Source: Volutella citrinella
Lineage: Eukaryota; Ascomycota; Sordariomycetes; Hypocreales; Nectriaceae
Assembly (NCBI GenBank): GCA_034401135.1
Contig: JAWZSP010000005.1
Location: forward strand, 4,340,001 to 4,404,000
Direction: 5' to 3'
Length of the DNA: 64,000 nucleotides
The first letter of the stretch is position 1. Every line of letters starts with the position of its first letter. Positions 11,099-21,794 of the stretch are shown here, piece by piece. Below the pieces are notes generated by a model. It ran no database searches, was not told where the DNA came from, and saw only the letters and a program-made list of their open reading frames with translations. Made by a program: the position numbers and the translations under genes.

Positions 11099-11967
11099 GC
11101 CACGAGGCAGCCCCGGACCCTTGGCCGAGATGTCGCGCAGCCGCCGCATAAAGCTGGGGGCTAGGCTACCCGCTGTCGTCAAGGGCATCGGACGATGGCG
11201 AACCCGCTTCAGGGGGGCCGGGGAAATGGTGCCAGCGCATCGAACGCATATCCGACGCACATGGGACAAGGGCGTGGCAATCGGGTGCCGGTGGGGACCG
11301 TGGGGTTCGGGGTGGAGGCGCCAAGTTGTGTCGTGTCAATGCAGATTTTGCTTATTCCGCGCATGCACCGCGAGAAGGACGACCCAGCGAAATCACTTCT
11401 TCGGAGATTGGGGCACGTCGTTAATTCGGGTGAGTAGATCTGCGGATCGGAAAGGCCCGGTGCCTGCGCTGGCGTGTGGGGTGGGATCGTCGGGAGCTGA
11501 GCAAGCTGAGGTGGCTGGGGGACGGAGATGCTGCCAGCTGGGCTGCATGTTGTTGGCCTTTGCTTTGTCCCGGGGATGGCCGATCTGTGTTGTTTCAGCT
11601 GTGTCACAAGTGGGTTGTTTCAAGTGAGTTTCTGTTGGCCTTTTGGCCTGCCATTGGCTTATCGTTTCATTTCCCTGCTATCAATGTCTGAAGTGGATGT
11701 AATCTGATGAGAGTCGTCGATAATCGTCCCATACTGCCTTGGATGGAACTGGAAGTGAGAATTGCGTCGCAAAACATAACAAAGCGTGATGGGATCACAG
11801 GATGCTGGATGCAACAAGCATGGACGAGACGTATGCAATTGGGTCAATTGGCCAGACAGAGTACTTCCATTGAATCACCTGAATCAATGAGCTAATTCAA
11901 TCCATCTAACACCAAATGGTCAACTTAAGATTCTTTCAACGGATCCCCTCGCAGTCAACTTGATTAT
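11099..11967. other. Intergenic region
   Basis: About 870 bases between the 80-aa gene and the 3' end of the GST gene. Frames on both strands here mirror each other and show no domain. Nothing else was recognised. Confidence 0.45.
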
Positions 11968-12819
11968 TTAAGCCGCATGCTCCTTGATATAGGCCGCAAT
12001 GTTGGGCCGTGCCTCGATGGCCTGCTTCAGCTTCAGCAGCGACGGGGGAAGATCCTTCTACAGTCAATGGTCAATATTAGGAACACAAAGAATTCAGGGC
12101 ATCACGCACAGGCAAAGTTCCAATCCTCTGGTCGTTGTCAATCGACTGGTAGACCAAAAAGTCGGTGTACGAGATCTTGGCCCCCAGAAGATACGGGCCT
12201 CCGGTATCCGAGTAGTACTTGTCCAGGAAGGCGTGGTACTTGGGGACCGTCTTGTTCTTGTATTCTTCCGTCTTTTTGGACAATTGCGCCACCCATGCCG
12301 TCTTGGAAACCCGTCAGTGTCTCACACGGTCTCCTCAATTTGCGCTGCTTACCCTCCAGTCGATATAAACATCCGAGACCAGGTCCACGACGTGCTTCTC
12401 GAAGTTGGTCTCGCCATCGTAGGCACCTAGCTCACGAGCAAAGAATCGCAGGATGGGAATGTGCTTCGATGGTCAGCATCAGCTCAGCTATTCAATTCAG
12501 TTTAGCCACGGCAACTCACCTGAGACAGCAGCTGGCCCTTGTACTCGACGACTGGCAGCGTGCCGGTGCGGTTGAGGCCCTTGGACGCCAACTTCTGGGC
12601 CTCGGCGGGCCAGGAAGTGTCGTAGGTGTAGAGGACGTCCTTGAACTCAATGCCGGCGTCGCGGAAGAATAGACTGGTTATTTTTGGTCAGTAATTGCCG
12701 ATGCGGGGTGGTGATGCGGGGATGTGGAGGTGAGCGGAGGCATACCGGACGACCTCGCCGCGGCCCAGACGGCCAAGACTGAAGTAGTGGAGGATTGGGG
12801 TTGCTGAGTCGGAAGCCAT
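11968..12819 (-). CDS. Glutathione S-transferase (soluble, sigma/alpha-like), 206 aa
   Basis: Five exons in phase on the minus strand: 12746-12819, 12520-12673, 12353-12463, 12110-12301 and 11968-12057. The product conjugates glutathione to electrophiles, probably in the cytosol. The N-terminal thioredoxin-like domain starts LHYFSLGRLGRGEVVRLFF (the Tyr near residue 12 is the candidate glutathione-activating residue). It includes GTLPVVEYKGQLLSQ, where the cis-Pro and the SQ pair are the glutathione-binding elements (usual form LPxL...L.QS). The helical C-terminal domain contains GGPYLLGAKISYTDFLVYQ, the GST N-capping box region. The 206-aa length is typical. The start is ATG 12819, with a TATTTAAA element about 80 nt upstream. 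Class assignment is by overall resemblance only. Confidence 0.88.
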
Positions 12820-12896
12820 GTTGTCGATTGATTGGTTGATTGACTGAAAATGTTGCAATCTTGTCACTGAGAATTGTCTATCGTTACCAGGCCATC

Positions 12897-12904
12897 TTTA
12901 AATA
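12897..12904 (-). promoter_or_regulatory. TATA-like element of the GST gene
   Basis: TATTTAAA on the minus strand, about 80 nt upstream of the GST start codon. Weak by itself; supported only by spacing. Confidence 0.3.
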
Positions 12905-13295
12905 CCCTCGGGTCAGCGCTAGCACGCCCTTCTGCGGCATTGTTGCGGATGTGATGACAAAGCGGCGCAATGCCATGACGTGACATGACGAAAAATAGCC
13001 CTAAATAGCAATAGGTTTGAGACAACAACTCGAAAGGGTCACAAGGTTCAATATGCATTCTTTCTGCCTGTTCCCATTGGGCGGGCTACTTCCTCCACTA
13101 TGTTCACCTACAGGGTAAGGCGTTAAAACTACATATCGTAGTCTTATTGAATTGTCAGCGGTTTGTATAATAGATGGCATACCTTCCTGGCCTAACACGC
13201 AATATAGTCAGAGTCTAACCGAGAGCCTCCGGCAATATGAGCAATGCCCTTTATTGTGAGTTGCCAGAACAATCAACTCTGCAGCTCTCGAGACG

Positions 13296-13910
13296 CTATC
13301 CATGCTTCGACAATGATTCCTGGTCCCTCTGTCCCTTCCACAAATCACTGGCATATCTATTGACCATTTCCAATGAATCGCTCTGCGCTTTTAATTTTCT
13401 GCTCCAAGTTAGCCACACAATACCCTTCAAATATCTCAACAGGACCCACCGCAGCAAGAATATCAACTGGATGCTATTCAGGTTATGCTTCTGGCTATCC
13501 AGCTTGAGAAGCTCGGCAGTGACCTTCTTCTGCCGGTACCACCAATCGATGCGCGTCCCAATCCCGGAGATGCCCGCCTTGGTCTTAAGAAGGCCGCGAA
13601 GCATGTGTCGCTGCGACGCCCCCAGGTCGTTGAGCGCTCGCAGCGTCATGTCGCGCACATGCTCCACGTCGGGGTCGCTCTCAATATCCAGCAGGTGGAA
13701 GTACGCCCGGCACTGCTCGACCTGCTTGCCCGTCTCCTCGAGGCTCGCGACAAGGTAGTCGATCTCGTCGGCAGCGCCCCGGATGACGACTAGGAAGGCG
13801 AAGGTGGAAAGGGCCAGGCCCAGGGCAAAGGTCAGGATGCCTAGAATGTTGGCCGTCGTCGAGAGCGGGCTGTCATCGCATCCGGGGCATTCTGGGCATG
13901 TTGTGGACAT
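13296..13910 (-). CDS. Fungal membrane-anchored protein of unknown function, 204 aa
   Basis: An intronless frame with ATG at 13910, just after a T-rich tract on the plus strand (A-rich leader on the coding strand). A short Cys-containing N-terminus (CPECPGC) precedes a transmembrane helix, ILGILTFALGLALSTFAFLVVI (about residues 23-44). A long amphipathic helical region containing DEIDYLVASLEETGKQVEQC follows. A second hydrophobic stretch, LIFLLRWVLLRYLKGIVWLTW (about 148-168), may be another membrane segment. The pattern, one helix near the N-terminus followed by a coiled segment, is common in fungal-only proteins of unknown function. It is transcribed away from the ubiquitin-like gene at 14231, with about 320 nt between the two starts, so they may share a promoter region. 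Confidence 0.7.
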   Translation of the reverse strand: MSTTCPECPGCDDSPLSTTANILGILTFALGLALSTFAFLVVIRGAADEIDYLVASLEETGKQVEQCRAYFHLLDIESDPDVEHVRDMTLRALNDLGASQRHMLRGLLKTKAGISGIGTRIDWWYRQKKVTAELLKLDSQKHNLNSIQLIFLLRWVLLRYLKGIVWLTWSRKLKAQSDSLEMVNRYASDLWKGQRDQESLSKHG

Positions 13911-14230
13911 TTTTTTTTTGGCAGGCTGAGTGATGGACTCTGGCGATGGGATGCTGATGGAGCGTCATAATTACTGTAAGCGACCCATAAAAGGCTCAGC
14001 GCCAGAGCTGTGCCGTAAGCCCGCATGTGAGCTGCCTCGTCGCCTCGCTAGCCGCCTAGCCACCCACCCGCCTTCATTCACGTCCATATAGAGCGCGAGA
14101 CAGTGTCAGAAATGGGCTGTCGGTTTGAGCCGCCTCTTCTTCCTGGACACATCGCCCACCTCCATCTCGTCTGTCCCGCTCCCCTCGACGGATCCAGCAC
14201 CGACCACTCCGCGGCCCGTCGCGACGCGAC

Positions 14231-16162
14231 ATGGATTACTTCCCCGCACGTAGCCTGTCACTGTCAGCCTTGCGCGACCTCGAGATTGCATTCTACCAGA
14301 CACAGAGGGTCCAGGACCACGAGAACTGGTTGATCCAGAAGGTAGCAAGCTGCTCGGTCCCGCTGCGGCCCATAGAGCTCGCCGCGCCCAAGCGGAATCC
14401 CAAGGAGCCGTATTTGCTCCCGGCACAGTGTTTGTCCAATGACTGGAAGCCCTAGGCTTCTGCAGCTGGCGGTTGAGATGACTGATCACATGGAAACAGC
14501 TTTGACGGCCCTGGCCATTCGAATAAAGTCGAGCAGGCAGTATAAAATCAGGATAACGGTAGGAGGGCGGAATGTCGCCCTGCCAGTGCCCGGTCAGACT
14601 AACGTAGGTGGCCCAAACGCGCGTTCCCAGGACTACTTTGTGTCGAAATGGCAGTCCTGGGTCGACGGAATCGCGATACGTGACGACCTCGTGCGCCAGT
14701 TTGTAGTGTTAGACCCGGGAACAGGGTGAGCATCTCCAGTCTTGTTTGATTGCAGACTTGCAGTCAAGTACTAACGAGTCTCAAGATACTCCATTGAGAA
14801 CCAATTGACGGGCGCGGATGCGATTCGCGACTTTAGGATCCAAGTCTTCAGGCGTGGCGCAAAGTATGGCCATCGTACTTATTCACAGCCTCCACACGAT
14901 AGTTTCTAATGACTCTCAAGACCACCGTGGACGCCCATAACCCGACCGTATTCGTGGGAGCCGTCTGGGTTCTACGTCACCATCAAGACGGGGCTGCAGG
15001 GAAACATTGTCGTTGACCAGCTTCAAGAGGACTATACGATTGAGGAGCTAAAGCTGTGCATCCAGCAGGCGTCGACAATACCCGTCGCTAAGATGGAGGG
15101 CCTGTGTCCTGAAAGGGGGCCTCCCCTGGACAACGGTTTGTTACCTGACGATGCAGTGTGACCTAGGTGACTGATACTAACTTGTATCAGGCAAAACTCT
15201 CAGACAGTGCTCAATATTTCCTGTGAGGCCATGGCATTCTGACACTATGAAGTTGCTGCACTAACACAAAGCAGGGCCAAACGCTTGTGATGCAAGGCCA
15301 AGGAGCTCAAGGGCCACCCCCACGACCACCTCCAGGCATGGCAATGGGACCGCCTCCCATGGGCAGGGGACACGGACCTACTAGTATGGGTCCAGCTGGG
15401 ATGCCTCACAGTATACAAGTCGAATACGTAAAAAAGAAACGAGCAAACCGCGTTTCAATGCTCCCAGAGCGTCCGAGGCCACCGATGCCAATGCCTGGAC
15501 GGCACGCCGCTCCTCCGCGGCCACATAGTCATTACGGAATACCCGGACGGCCACCATACTCCCCAAAATTCGAGAAGGCTGGGGACGACGACGACTACGC
15601 TACAGAGACAAGCAAAGCCTCTTCGGCGAAGGAGTCCAAATCAGAGCGGCAGATGGAGATTGCGGCAGGCGGCCTGATCCGCCAACAGGTGGCCAAAGAC
15701 CTGCTGCCCGAGTACTGGGAACCGGTCCCCATTGGATCATTCACCATCCAGGTCGTCAACTACAAGAAGTTTACGTCCATGAGCAAGCTGCCGCCCCCAA
15801 AGCCCCGCATATTCAAGCCCCTGACTGGCCAGCCATCCGACGACTACAACGCCAAGCCGAACACGGGCGATGCCGTCAAGGGCCTCGCCGAGCTGGGCAG
15901 CTCGAAGCCGGCGCCCGTCAACTATGGCGAGTTCCAGGGCCCGCGGCATAGCGACGCTTCCAGTGACGACGACGACGACGACGGCAGTGAGGCTGAGCAG
16001 GTTCCCAGAAGCAAGCCGCCAAAGTCGGAAGGGAGCAGGCCTCGGAAGAAGAGGCCGGCAAAATCAAAGGACGGAGGGAAGCGGCAGCCCAAGAAGCAGA
16101 GGGGTAAGGGCCGGAGGAGGGCCAAGCCGGCCAAGCCGTCTCCCGGGTGCTGTATTTTATGA
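14231..16162 (+). CDS. Ubiquitin-like-domain protein with polybasic tail and C-terminal CaaX box (CCIL), 532 aa
   Basis: Six exons in phase: 14231-14427, 14537-14725, 14786-14863, 14921-15135, 15191-15222 and 15275-16162. The second exon begins after the CAG at 14534-14536; earlier acceptors lead to a stop. Region 1 (about residues 66-150) has NVGGPNARSQDYFV, DGIAIRDDLVRQFVVLDPG and GYSIENQLTGADAIRDFRIQ. This resembles a fungal family often annotated as integral membrane protein with a WLDGF...VRQFVA...YTVE.QLTG signature. Region 2 (about 170-240) reads like a ubiquitin fold: FYVTIKTGLQGNIVVDQL, then YTIEELKLCIQQ.., then DNGKTLRQCSIFPGQTLVMQG. A Pro/Gly/Met-rich linker follows, then a six-Asp stretch (about 463), a strongly basic segment (about 480-525) and the terminal tetrapeptide CCIL. 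A Cys-a-a-Leu end predicts geranylgeranylation at Cys529, and with the basic tract, anchoring to the inner plasma membrane. Function unknown. Confidence 0.8.
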
Positions 16163-16551
16163 GCCGAGACTGGCAGCATTGATGAGTATGAGTGATGAGC
16201 GAGTTTAACAGCGGACTAAGAGCGATGTAGCATTTCCAATATATCCTGTAAGATATCAGTTCCGATCGCCAGATGACCATTCATTTTCTCCTAAAGAAAA
16301 TAGATAAGATGAAGAGACTGGATCTTGAGAGGCGTCAATAGCCCCTGCTGGCCTATTGTTAGCCTGTCTACCCGATGCGGAAGCGGGGTGCGGCATGGTA
16401 GTCCAAATCTGGGGGTTATTTTCGGCGCATGGAAACGCCCTGTAAGGAACGTGGGATGGCACACGCTCAAACACGTGCAGTCAGTCAGTCACTGTCAGCA
16501 TCCAGGCAACACTCGCCCGCCTTCTCACCCTCAACTTCTCAGCATGCCACC

Positions 16552-17655
16552 ATGGCCTCCTCGCTAGGCTTCCGAATCGTCGCCAACGTCGTACACGCCT
16601 ACAACTCATTCCGTTTCGGCGCCAGCAGTATGGAAGCGCGCATGGGCCAGGCGATGAAGGACAGCGCCAACCTGCGCAAGACGACGGTGCCATGGAAGCA
16701 CGACGAGCCTCATCCGCAGCCTTACTACGGGTACGACCCGGTGACGTCGTCGTGGCAGCAGAAGACTCCGTCTGGCGATGGAAATGGAAAGACTGGAAAC
16801 TCAAACGGCGGCAGCATCAACGGCATCGCCCTCTTCAGCTGGAACATCGACTTCATGCTCCCCTTTGCCGACGCCCGGATGAGACCTGCACTCGCCTGCC
16901 TCAGCGACCAGCTACGCTCCAGTCCGGCCAACCTGGCGCCCGTCATCTTCCTCCAGGAATGCACGCCCTCCGACCTGGCCACCATCGCCGCGACGCCGTG
17001 GGTGCGCGAGCGCTTCCACCTGACGGACCTGGACACGACCAACTGGTCCACGAGCCACTACGGCACCCTCACGCTCGTCGACTCCCGCCTGCCCGTCGCA
17101 GCCGCCTTCCGCGTGCACTACTCCAAGACGCGCATGGACCGTGACGCCCTGTTCGTCGACGTCGCAATCAACGGCAAGGCGGTGCGCCTGTGCAACACGC
17201 ACCTCGAGTCCCTGGCGCTCAACCCGCCATACCGCCCGCCGCAGATGCAGACCGTGGCCGGGTTCCTGCGCGCCGGCGCCGTGCACGCAGGCCTGGCGGC
17301 CGGCGACTTCAACGCCATCCAGCCGCCCGACCGCACGCTGCACGCCGACAACGGGCTGCGCGACGCGTTCCTCGAGCTCGGCGGCGCCGAGGACACTGAG
17401 GATGGCTACACGTGGGGCCAGCAGGCGGCGACGAAGCTGCGCGAGCAGTTTGGCTGCTCGCGCATGGACAAGGTGTACTTTTGCGGCGGCGCAGAGGTGG
17501 TCAGCTTCGAGCGGTTTGGCGCGGATGTCTTGGTCGAGGGCGAGGACGAGGCGCGGCAGATTGTGCAGCTGGGGTTCGACAAGGCGTGGGTGACGGACCA
17601 TTTGGGCATCAGGGCCGAGGTGAGGATTGCCGGCGAGAATGCGGGTAAGCTGTAG
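16552..17655 (+). CDS. Endonuclease/exonuclease/phosphatase-fold protein (TDP2-like), 367 aa
   Basis: Intronless. I chose ATG 16552, in an ideal CCACCATGG context; the open frame extends upstream to 16429, but that N-terminus looks non-native. The Mg-dependent phosphodiesterase fold shows its motifs in order: SWNID (residues ~96-100), FLQE (~133-136; metal-binding Glu), THLES (~217; general region), GDFNAI (~251-256; catalytic Asp/Asn) and TDHLG (~348-352; the SDH-type catalytic His). The WN(I/V)D and LQE...GDFN combination resembles tyrosyl-DNA phosphodiesterase 2 more than sphingomyelinases or exonuclease III. The probable role is hydrolysis of a phosphodiester or phosphotyrosyl bond, in the nucleus or cytosol. 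Base composition is very GC-rich across the catalytic region, which produces long antisense frames that I do not regard as genes. Confidence 0.85.
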   Translation: MASSLGFRIVANVVHAYNSFRFGASSMEARMGQAMKDSANLRKTTVPWKHDEPHPQPYYGYDPVTSSWQQKTPSGDGNGKTGNSNGGSINGIALFSWNIDFMLPFADARMRPALACLSDQLRSSPANLAPVIFLQECTPSDLATIAATPWVRERFHLTDLDTTNWSTSHYGTLTLVDSRLPVAAAFRVHYSKTRMDRDALFVDVAINGKAVRLCNTHLESLALNPPYRPPQMQTVAGFLRAGAVHAGLAAGDFNAIQPPDRTLHADNGLRDAFLELGGAEDTEDGYTWGQQAATKLREQFGCSRMDKVYFCGGAEVVSFERFGADVLVEGEDEARQIVQLGFDKAWVTDHLGIRAEVRIAGENAGKL

Positions 17656-18510
17656 CAGTGTGTCTATTCCAGTTTGTCGTACATGCAAATCACAAGGCAG
17701 CGTACCGAGGTAGTCTCGGCCATAATCCCCAGTGGCTTGAAGCTTTAGACATGTCAGCGCGTATTCGAAACAATTCCTAAAATAAGAAACATCTACTAAG
17801 CCCTGGGCCATGGGAGCTCCCGAATAACGGCCTCCCGAAGGTGTACCGCCAGATGACGCAAAGGCGGGCGGTGGCTTTTCGTGTGGCGCATTGAACTTTT
17901 TGTGAGGCAGGCACCAGCAAAACAGAGACCTGCAGCCAATCGACATGAACCGATCATGCTGCCAAGTGCCAAGACCTGCAACGGGAGACGACTCGGCTGC
18001 AAGATTGGCGAGCCGCGAGAACAACATCACATAGGCGTTTTGGAAGCATGAGCTGAAAACTGTCGCTGCTTTCTGGTCTGCCTCGTCAGGAAATGCGTTG
18101 TCATGCACCAACTGGAGACAATCAACGCTGCGGCTTCTGGAGACAGTATGGGGCTCAACACCAGCTCCGGCTCAGCCTCCAGCTTGCGTCTGCCTGCTAG
18201 GACAATGCGAAACCCCAATATACTTCTTACAGCCAAAGAGGCCAGTGGAGAATTGCAATTCTGCCGCGAGACTTACACCATTGGCGAGATCGTATTAGAA
18301 GCGCTGGGATTCCAGATGGTGACGAAGCTGGCGATGGCTGGTTTAATGCGCCAAGACACGACGCAGTTCGGCAGACCGTACAGCGCAACGGTGCGCGATG
18401 CGATTGGACCAAGGCCACCGATGGGCCTTGGCGAAGATCGTCGGTGGGGAAAATATCCATCGGCGTCGAGAGGCAGTCTAGAGTCGAGCGGAGTCGAGCG
18501 GAGGGCGGTA
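17656..18510. other. Intergenic region 3' of the EEP-fold gene
   Basis: No supported gene. An open frame on the plus strand (18103-18549) has no recognisable domain, runs into the repeat array and is best treated as chance. Confidence 0.4.
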
Positions 18511-18760
18511 CCATCCTCTCGGTGTTTCGGGGGGCGCGGCCCCCATTAAGGCCTCGAGACCAGAGGCCGCAGCTACGAGGCGAGCCAGACGCATCGATTT
18601 TTCGTTCATTCGGTCTTTCGGGCGGCACGGCCCCCATGAACACCGTCGTCGAGACCGGGGGGCTAGACCTGCGAGTGTGAGCTAGAAGCATCTCGTTCCA
18701 TGCATTCGGTCATTCGGGTGGTGCGGCCCCCATATATGCCGTTGTCGAGACCGAGACGGC
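18511..18760. repeat. Degenerate ~93-96-bp tandem repeat, three copies
   Basis: Three related blocks begin near 18519, 18611 and 18706. Each core starts with CGGT(N)TTTCGGG-like sequence, passes a CGGCCCCCAT box and ends in GTCGAGACC(G). The spacers between cores also match (GAGACC..GGC, then GCATC, then TTCGTTCATTCGG / TTCCATGCATTCGG), so the true unit is about 93-96 bp. Core ends CGGTC and GACCG are inverted relative to each other, which gives each unit a potential stem. A short direct repeat GAGTCGAGCG x2 lies directly to the left (18481-18500). It may be a decayed minisatellite or the remains of a foldback element. Confidence 0.65.
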
Positions 18761-19913
18761 ATCATCTGACCTCTCACCAAGCTGACCAACCCGGGCAAAA
18801 ATCCCAGGTTTGGGTCGGAGAGAGGAGGGGGTTCTTGTGCTTCTTGTGCGTGGGCAGATGCAGCATGTTTCCCCCCGGCGCCACGACGCGACGGATGGCG
18901 CTGCGCTAGAGGTGAAATGAGCAGGTGGCAGCACCGGACAACAGCCAATGGCTCGGCCTGGCGTCTGCTAAATTATGTGTTATGCGTGAAAAGGGAAACG
19001 GCAACGCGGGATTCTAGCGTGGTGGCGTTCGGTCCACGGCACCGCCTCTGCTGTCATTTTCACGGCTGAGCGGCTCGAAAAGGATCATCCCCTCGCAGTC
19101 CTCGCCCTCAATGCTCACGACTTGGGTGTGCCTGGGAGCCAGCTAGGCACCCTGCAGCCGCGGCAATCTAGAGCGGTCCAAAGGGGGCCTGACTAGTGGG
19201 AATCCGGCCGGGAGGCCAGTGCCGGGTGCGGCACGCGGTGCCGAGCTGGCCCAATTTGGGGCTGTGCCTTGAATGGTTTCTCGCGTCCCCGCGTCCCATT
19301 CGGGGCGCCGTACTCTGCGGGCTCGTATTTCTCGCCTTCCAACGGGGGAGAAATTCGCAGCGTGCGCGGCAGGGCCGTTGCCGAGATGGGCCTATTACGC
19401 CTGGGCGAATCACCTCATCCCGGCGACGACTCCCGCGCACGCACCCCCCCCCCCCTCTCAGAGTACGCCTGCGCGAATGGGCCACCGCACAACGTATTCC
19501 AAGTCTGTGTGAGCTCAGCCTTGGGAGAGAGGGATTGTATTTAACCCCTCCACCCCTGGTGACACTTGGCGGCTGCGTCTCGTCTCGTGCTAGCCCAGTC
19601 CGCTGTCCACTCTCTTGACCATTACATTTTCTGCTTGCTTCGTGTACATTATCCTTTTGTTTCTCGTCGTCGAAACACGCCTGGACCATCTCAGCCCCAG
19701 GTTTCAATATTCAAGCCATTTTCGTCCGCTCCTTTAGACCGCTGTCAACTTACAAGCCATTCCTGTACCATACTCGATTCACCTCTCCCGTCCGTCCGCA
19801 CATCAACGCCATACTGCACTAGTACTTTGCCCGCCTGTCCCTAGATCCGCCACCAGAAAACACCACATAGAATCTCGCTCAGGTCCTCGAGCAGTCGAGG
19901 CCTTACTTTCACG
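18761..19913. other. Intergenic region and long pyrimidine-rich leader
   Basis: Contains a run of 12 C (19444-19455) and, from about 19560 to 19913, a C/T-rich stretch typical of a fungal 5' leader, leading into the gene at 19914. No gene was recognised. Confidence 0.45.
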
Positions 19914-20834
19914 ATGGCGCCCAAGATCCTTACCATCGCCAACGAGCCCCTGTCGCGGCACATGATGTACGGCTCGCTGATCCTCATCTCCTGCATGGTC
20001 GGCATCATGCTCCTCTCCAACATCCTCGAGCGGTGGCTACTGCGAATCCTCTACGGCGAGACCTTCCACGCCCTCGAAGGCAAGGACAGCGAGAAGAGGC
20101 GCCGCTCTTTTGTCTACTACCACGTCGGCGCCACCGTCATGACCATCCTCTTCCTGCTCGGCTGCACGCCCGTCATCTACTTCCTCGTCGGCCAGGGCCA
20201 GTTCTCGACCCTAACGGGCATTAATAAGAGGATGACGGTCGGCGACGCCCTCTTCATCATCACACAGCTGTACTGCGCCTACTACATCTTTGAGCTCTGC
20301 TTCCGCACAAAGTTTGCGAGCCCCATCAATATTGCCCACCACATTGGGCTACTAGTCATCGCTCAGACGTCGCTGGCGCTTTTTGCGGATATCAAGCACC
20401 ACTCGGTCGCCGCCGTCGAGTTTTACATGTGCATGGTCTGGGGTATGTTGACTCCTAACTCCTCTGCCTGACTGTTCCAGCCTTCGTTCGATTCCTCTCC
20501 TTCGCAGTTGCTGACACCCCGTTTAGGTGCCTTTGACGTCGTCGTGGAACTACCAATCTACATCTCCATGATCATCTGGCGCGCAAAGCGTGAGAACCAC
20601 CGACTGTTGAAGTACCTGACTGCTGCGCTGACGGTCTGGGTCGTTGTCGCCGCCCTCCTCGAAACAGCAATCACAATCTACCTGCTCAAGGTATCCTGGT
20701 CTCATTGGACGCCACTCTGGCGCGTCATCACTCCCTTAATCTTTACGCTGTGGATTGTTACCCAGCTTTATGGCGCTGTGCGGTTATTTGCCATGTCAAA
20801 ATCCGAGGCGCGCAAATGTAGAAATAAGCATTAG
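19914..20834 (+). CDS. Polytopic membrane protein, TLC-domain-like, 278 aa
   Basis: Two exons in phase: 19914-20442 and 20527-20834. I predict about seven transmembrane helices, beginning with SLILISCMVGIMLLSNI (about residues 21-37). The central part, YYIFELCFRTKFASPINIAHHIGLL (read here as two pieces, YYIFELCFR and INIAHHIGLLV), places a His-His pair (142-143) at the end of a helix. This is how TLC (TRAM-LAG1-CLN8) proteins and relatives look, but the rest does not let me name a ceramide synthase. The C-terminus (RKCRNKH) is basic and probably cytosolic. It likely resides in the ER or another endomembrane. The start is the first ATG after the pyrimidine-rich leader and begins MAPKILTIANEPLSRH. 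Confidence 0.8.
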
Positions 20835-21794
20835 AGTTAATATAATCTTCTCTTTATCAGCCAAACTACCTTGTCAATTGCCAGGTACTGCGACAGTAGT
20901 GCTGATGCTCAACCAATAAGACGAAACAAGTCCGTATCAAAGTCCGTATCAAAGTCCCCGGAACCCTCTTCCCTGGTATGCCAAGAAACAAGGGCCCATA
21001 TTTAAGTCACCTTCCCAGGCGTCTACCAGCCACGTCAAGGCACGAGTGGAGTGGTCGCATCGAGAGACTGCAACTTGACCCTACAGTAGTAATGTGCATA
21101 AGCTGACTGCATTGATTCAGTATTTGACTGCAGTTGATGGCCGCCCAAGACTTCATCGGCAATTCGACTACAAGTACTAGAAAGGCCAACCACGCGGCGC
21201 GCTACCTCAATAATTAGATCATTTAATGGTCCAATTCTTGGACAGGTTGCGAAGTACACTCCCAGGGGCTGCAACTTCAGGGGCCAGCCTGCCAACTTTC
21301 TTCGAAGGCTTGATCTATTTTTAGCTTGACATTATACACTTTGGCTTTGGTCGGACATCCACTATGCTGGATTGGTTTAGATCAAGTACTCAACGTCTCA
21401 CGTCACAGCAGCAAGCTATGAGAATAAGAATATTAGCCCGCCGAACTTCCGTACGAACTGAGCGTGTGACTATGGCTCTGTGCGCATTTGCAAACTCCAT
21501 GGTTGCCCATGTGGCTATGGCATGGGATCGACTGCAGACACATGGCCACAATCACAGCACACAATATCCACCTCTGGAAAAGGAGTCTGTCATTGTCTAG
21601 GATCCTTGCCTGGAAATAGTATATGCGCCATTGGGTTGCAATTCATCCGGGCCAGCAGGTTGGCCTGCCATGTTACCCTAGTTTTATCATGTACAAAGAA
21701 AAATGAAAGTGTCTCATCGCCCAGCCAGGCTTGAAGCCTTGATACCCGCCCACAGCTCCCTTCATCGGAAGTGAAGCCAACATGCCACCCAGTT
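20835..21794. other. Intergenic region
   Basis: About 960 bases without a supported gene. A 12-nt direct repeat (AGTCCGTATCAA twice, about 20929-20953) is the only structure seen. Confidence 0.4.

Noticed and set aside
14500..14545. Apparent frameshift/stop (TAA 14543-14545) after the first intron of the ubiquitin-like gene
   Set aside because: Using the CAG at 14534-14536 as acceptor instead of the one at 14497-14499 gives an open frame and the expected sequence.
16912..18111. Long antisense frame (399 codons) over the EEP-fold gene
   Set aside because: It is a by-product of the very GC-rich third positions of the sense gene; it has no domain and its N-terminal third is not protein-like.
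18103..18549. 148-codon plus-strand frame ending inside the tandem repeat
   Set aside because: No domain, and the C-terminus is encoded by repeat DNA.
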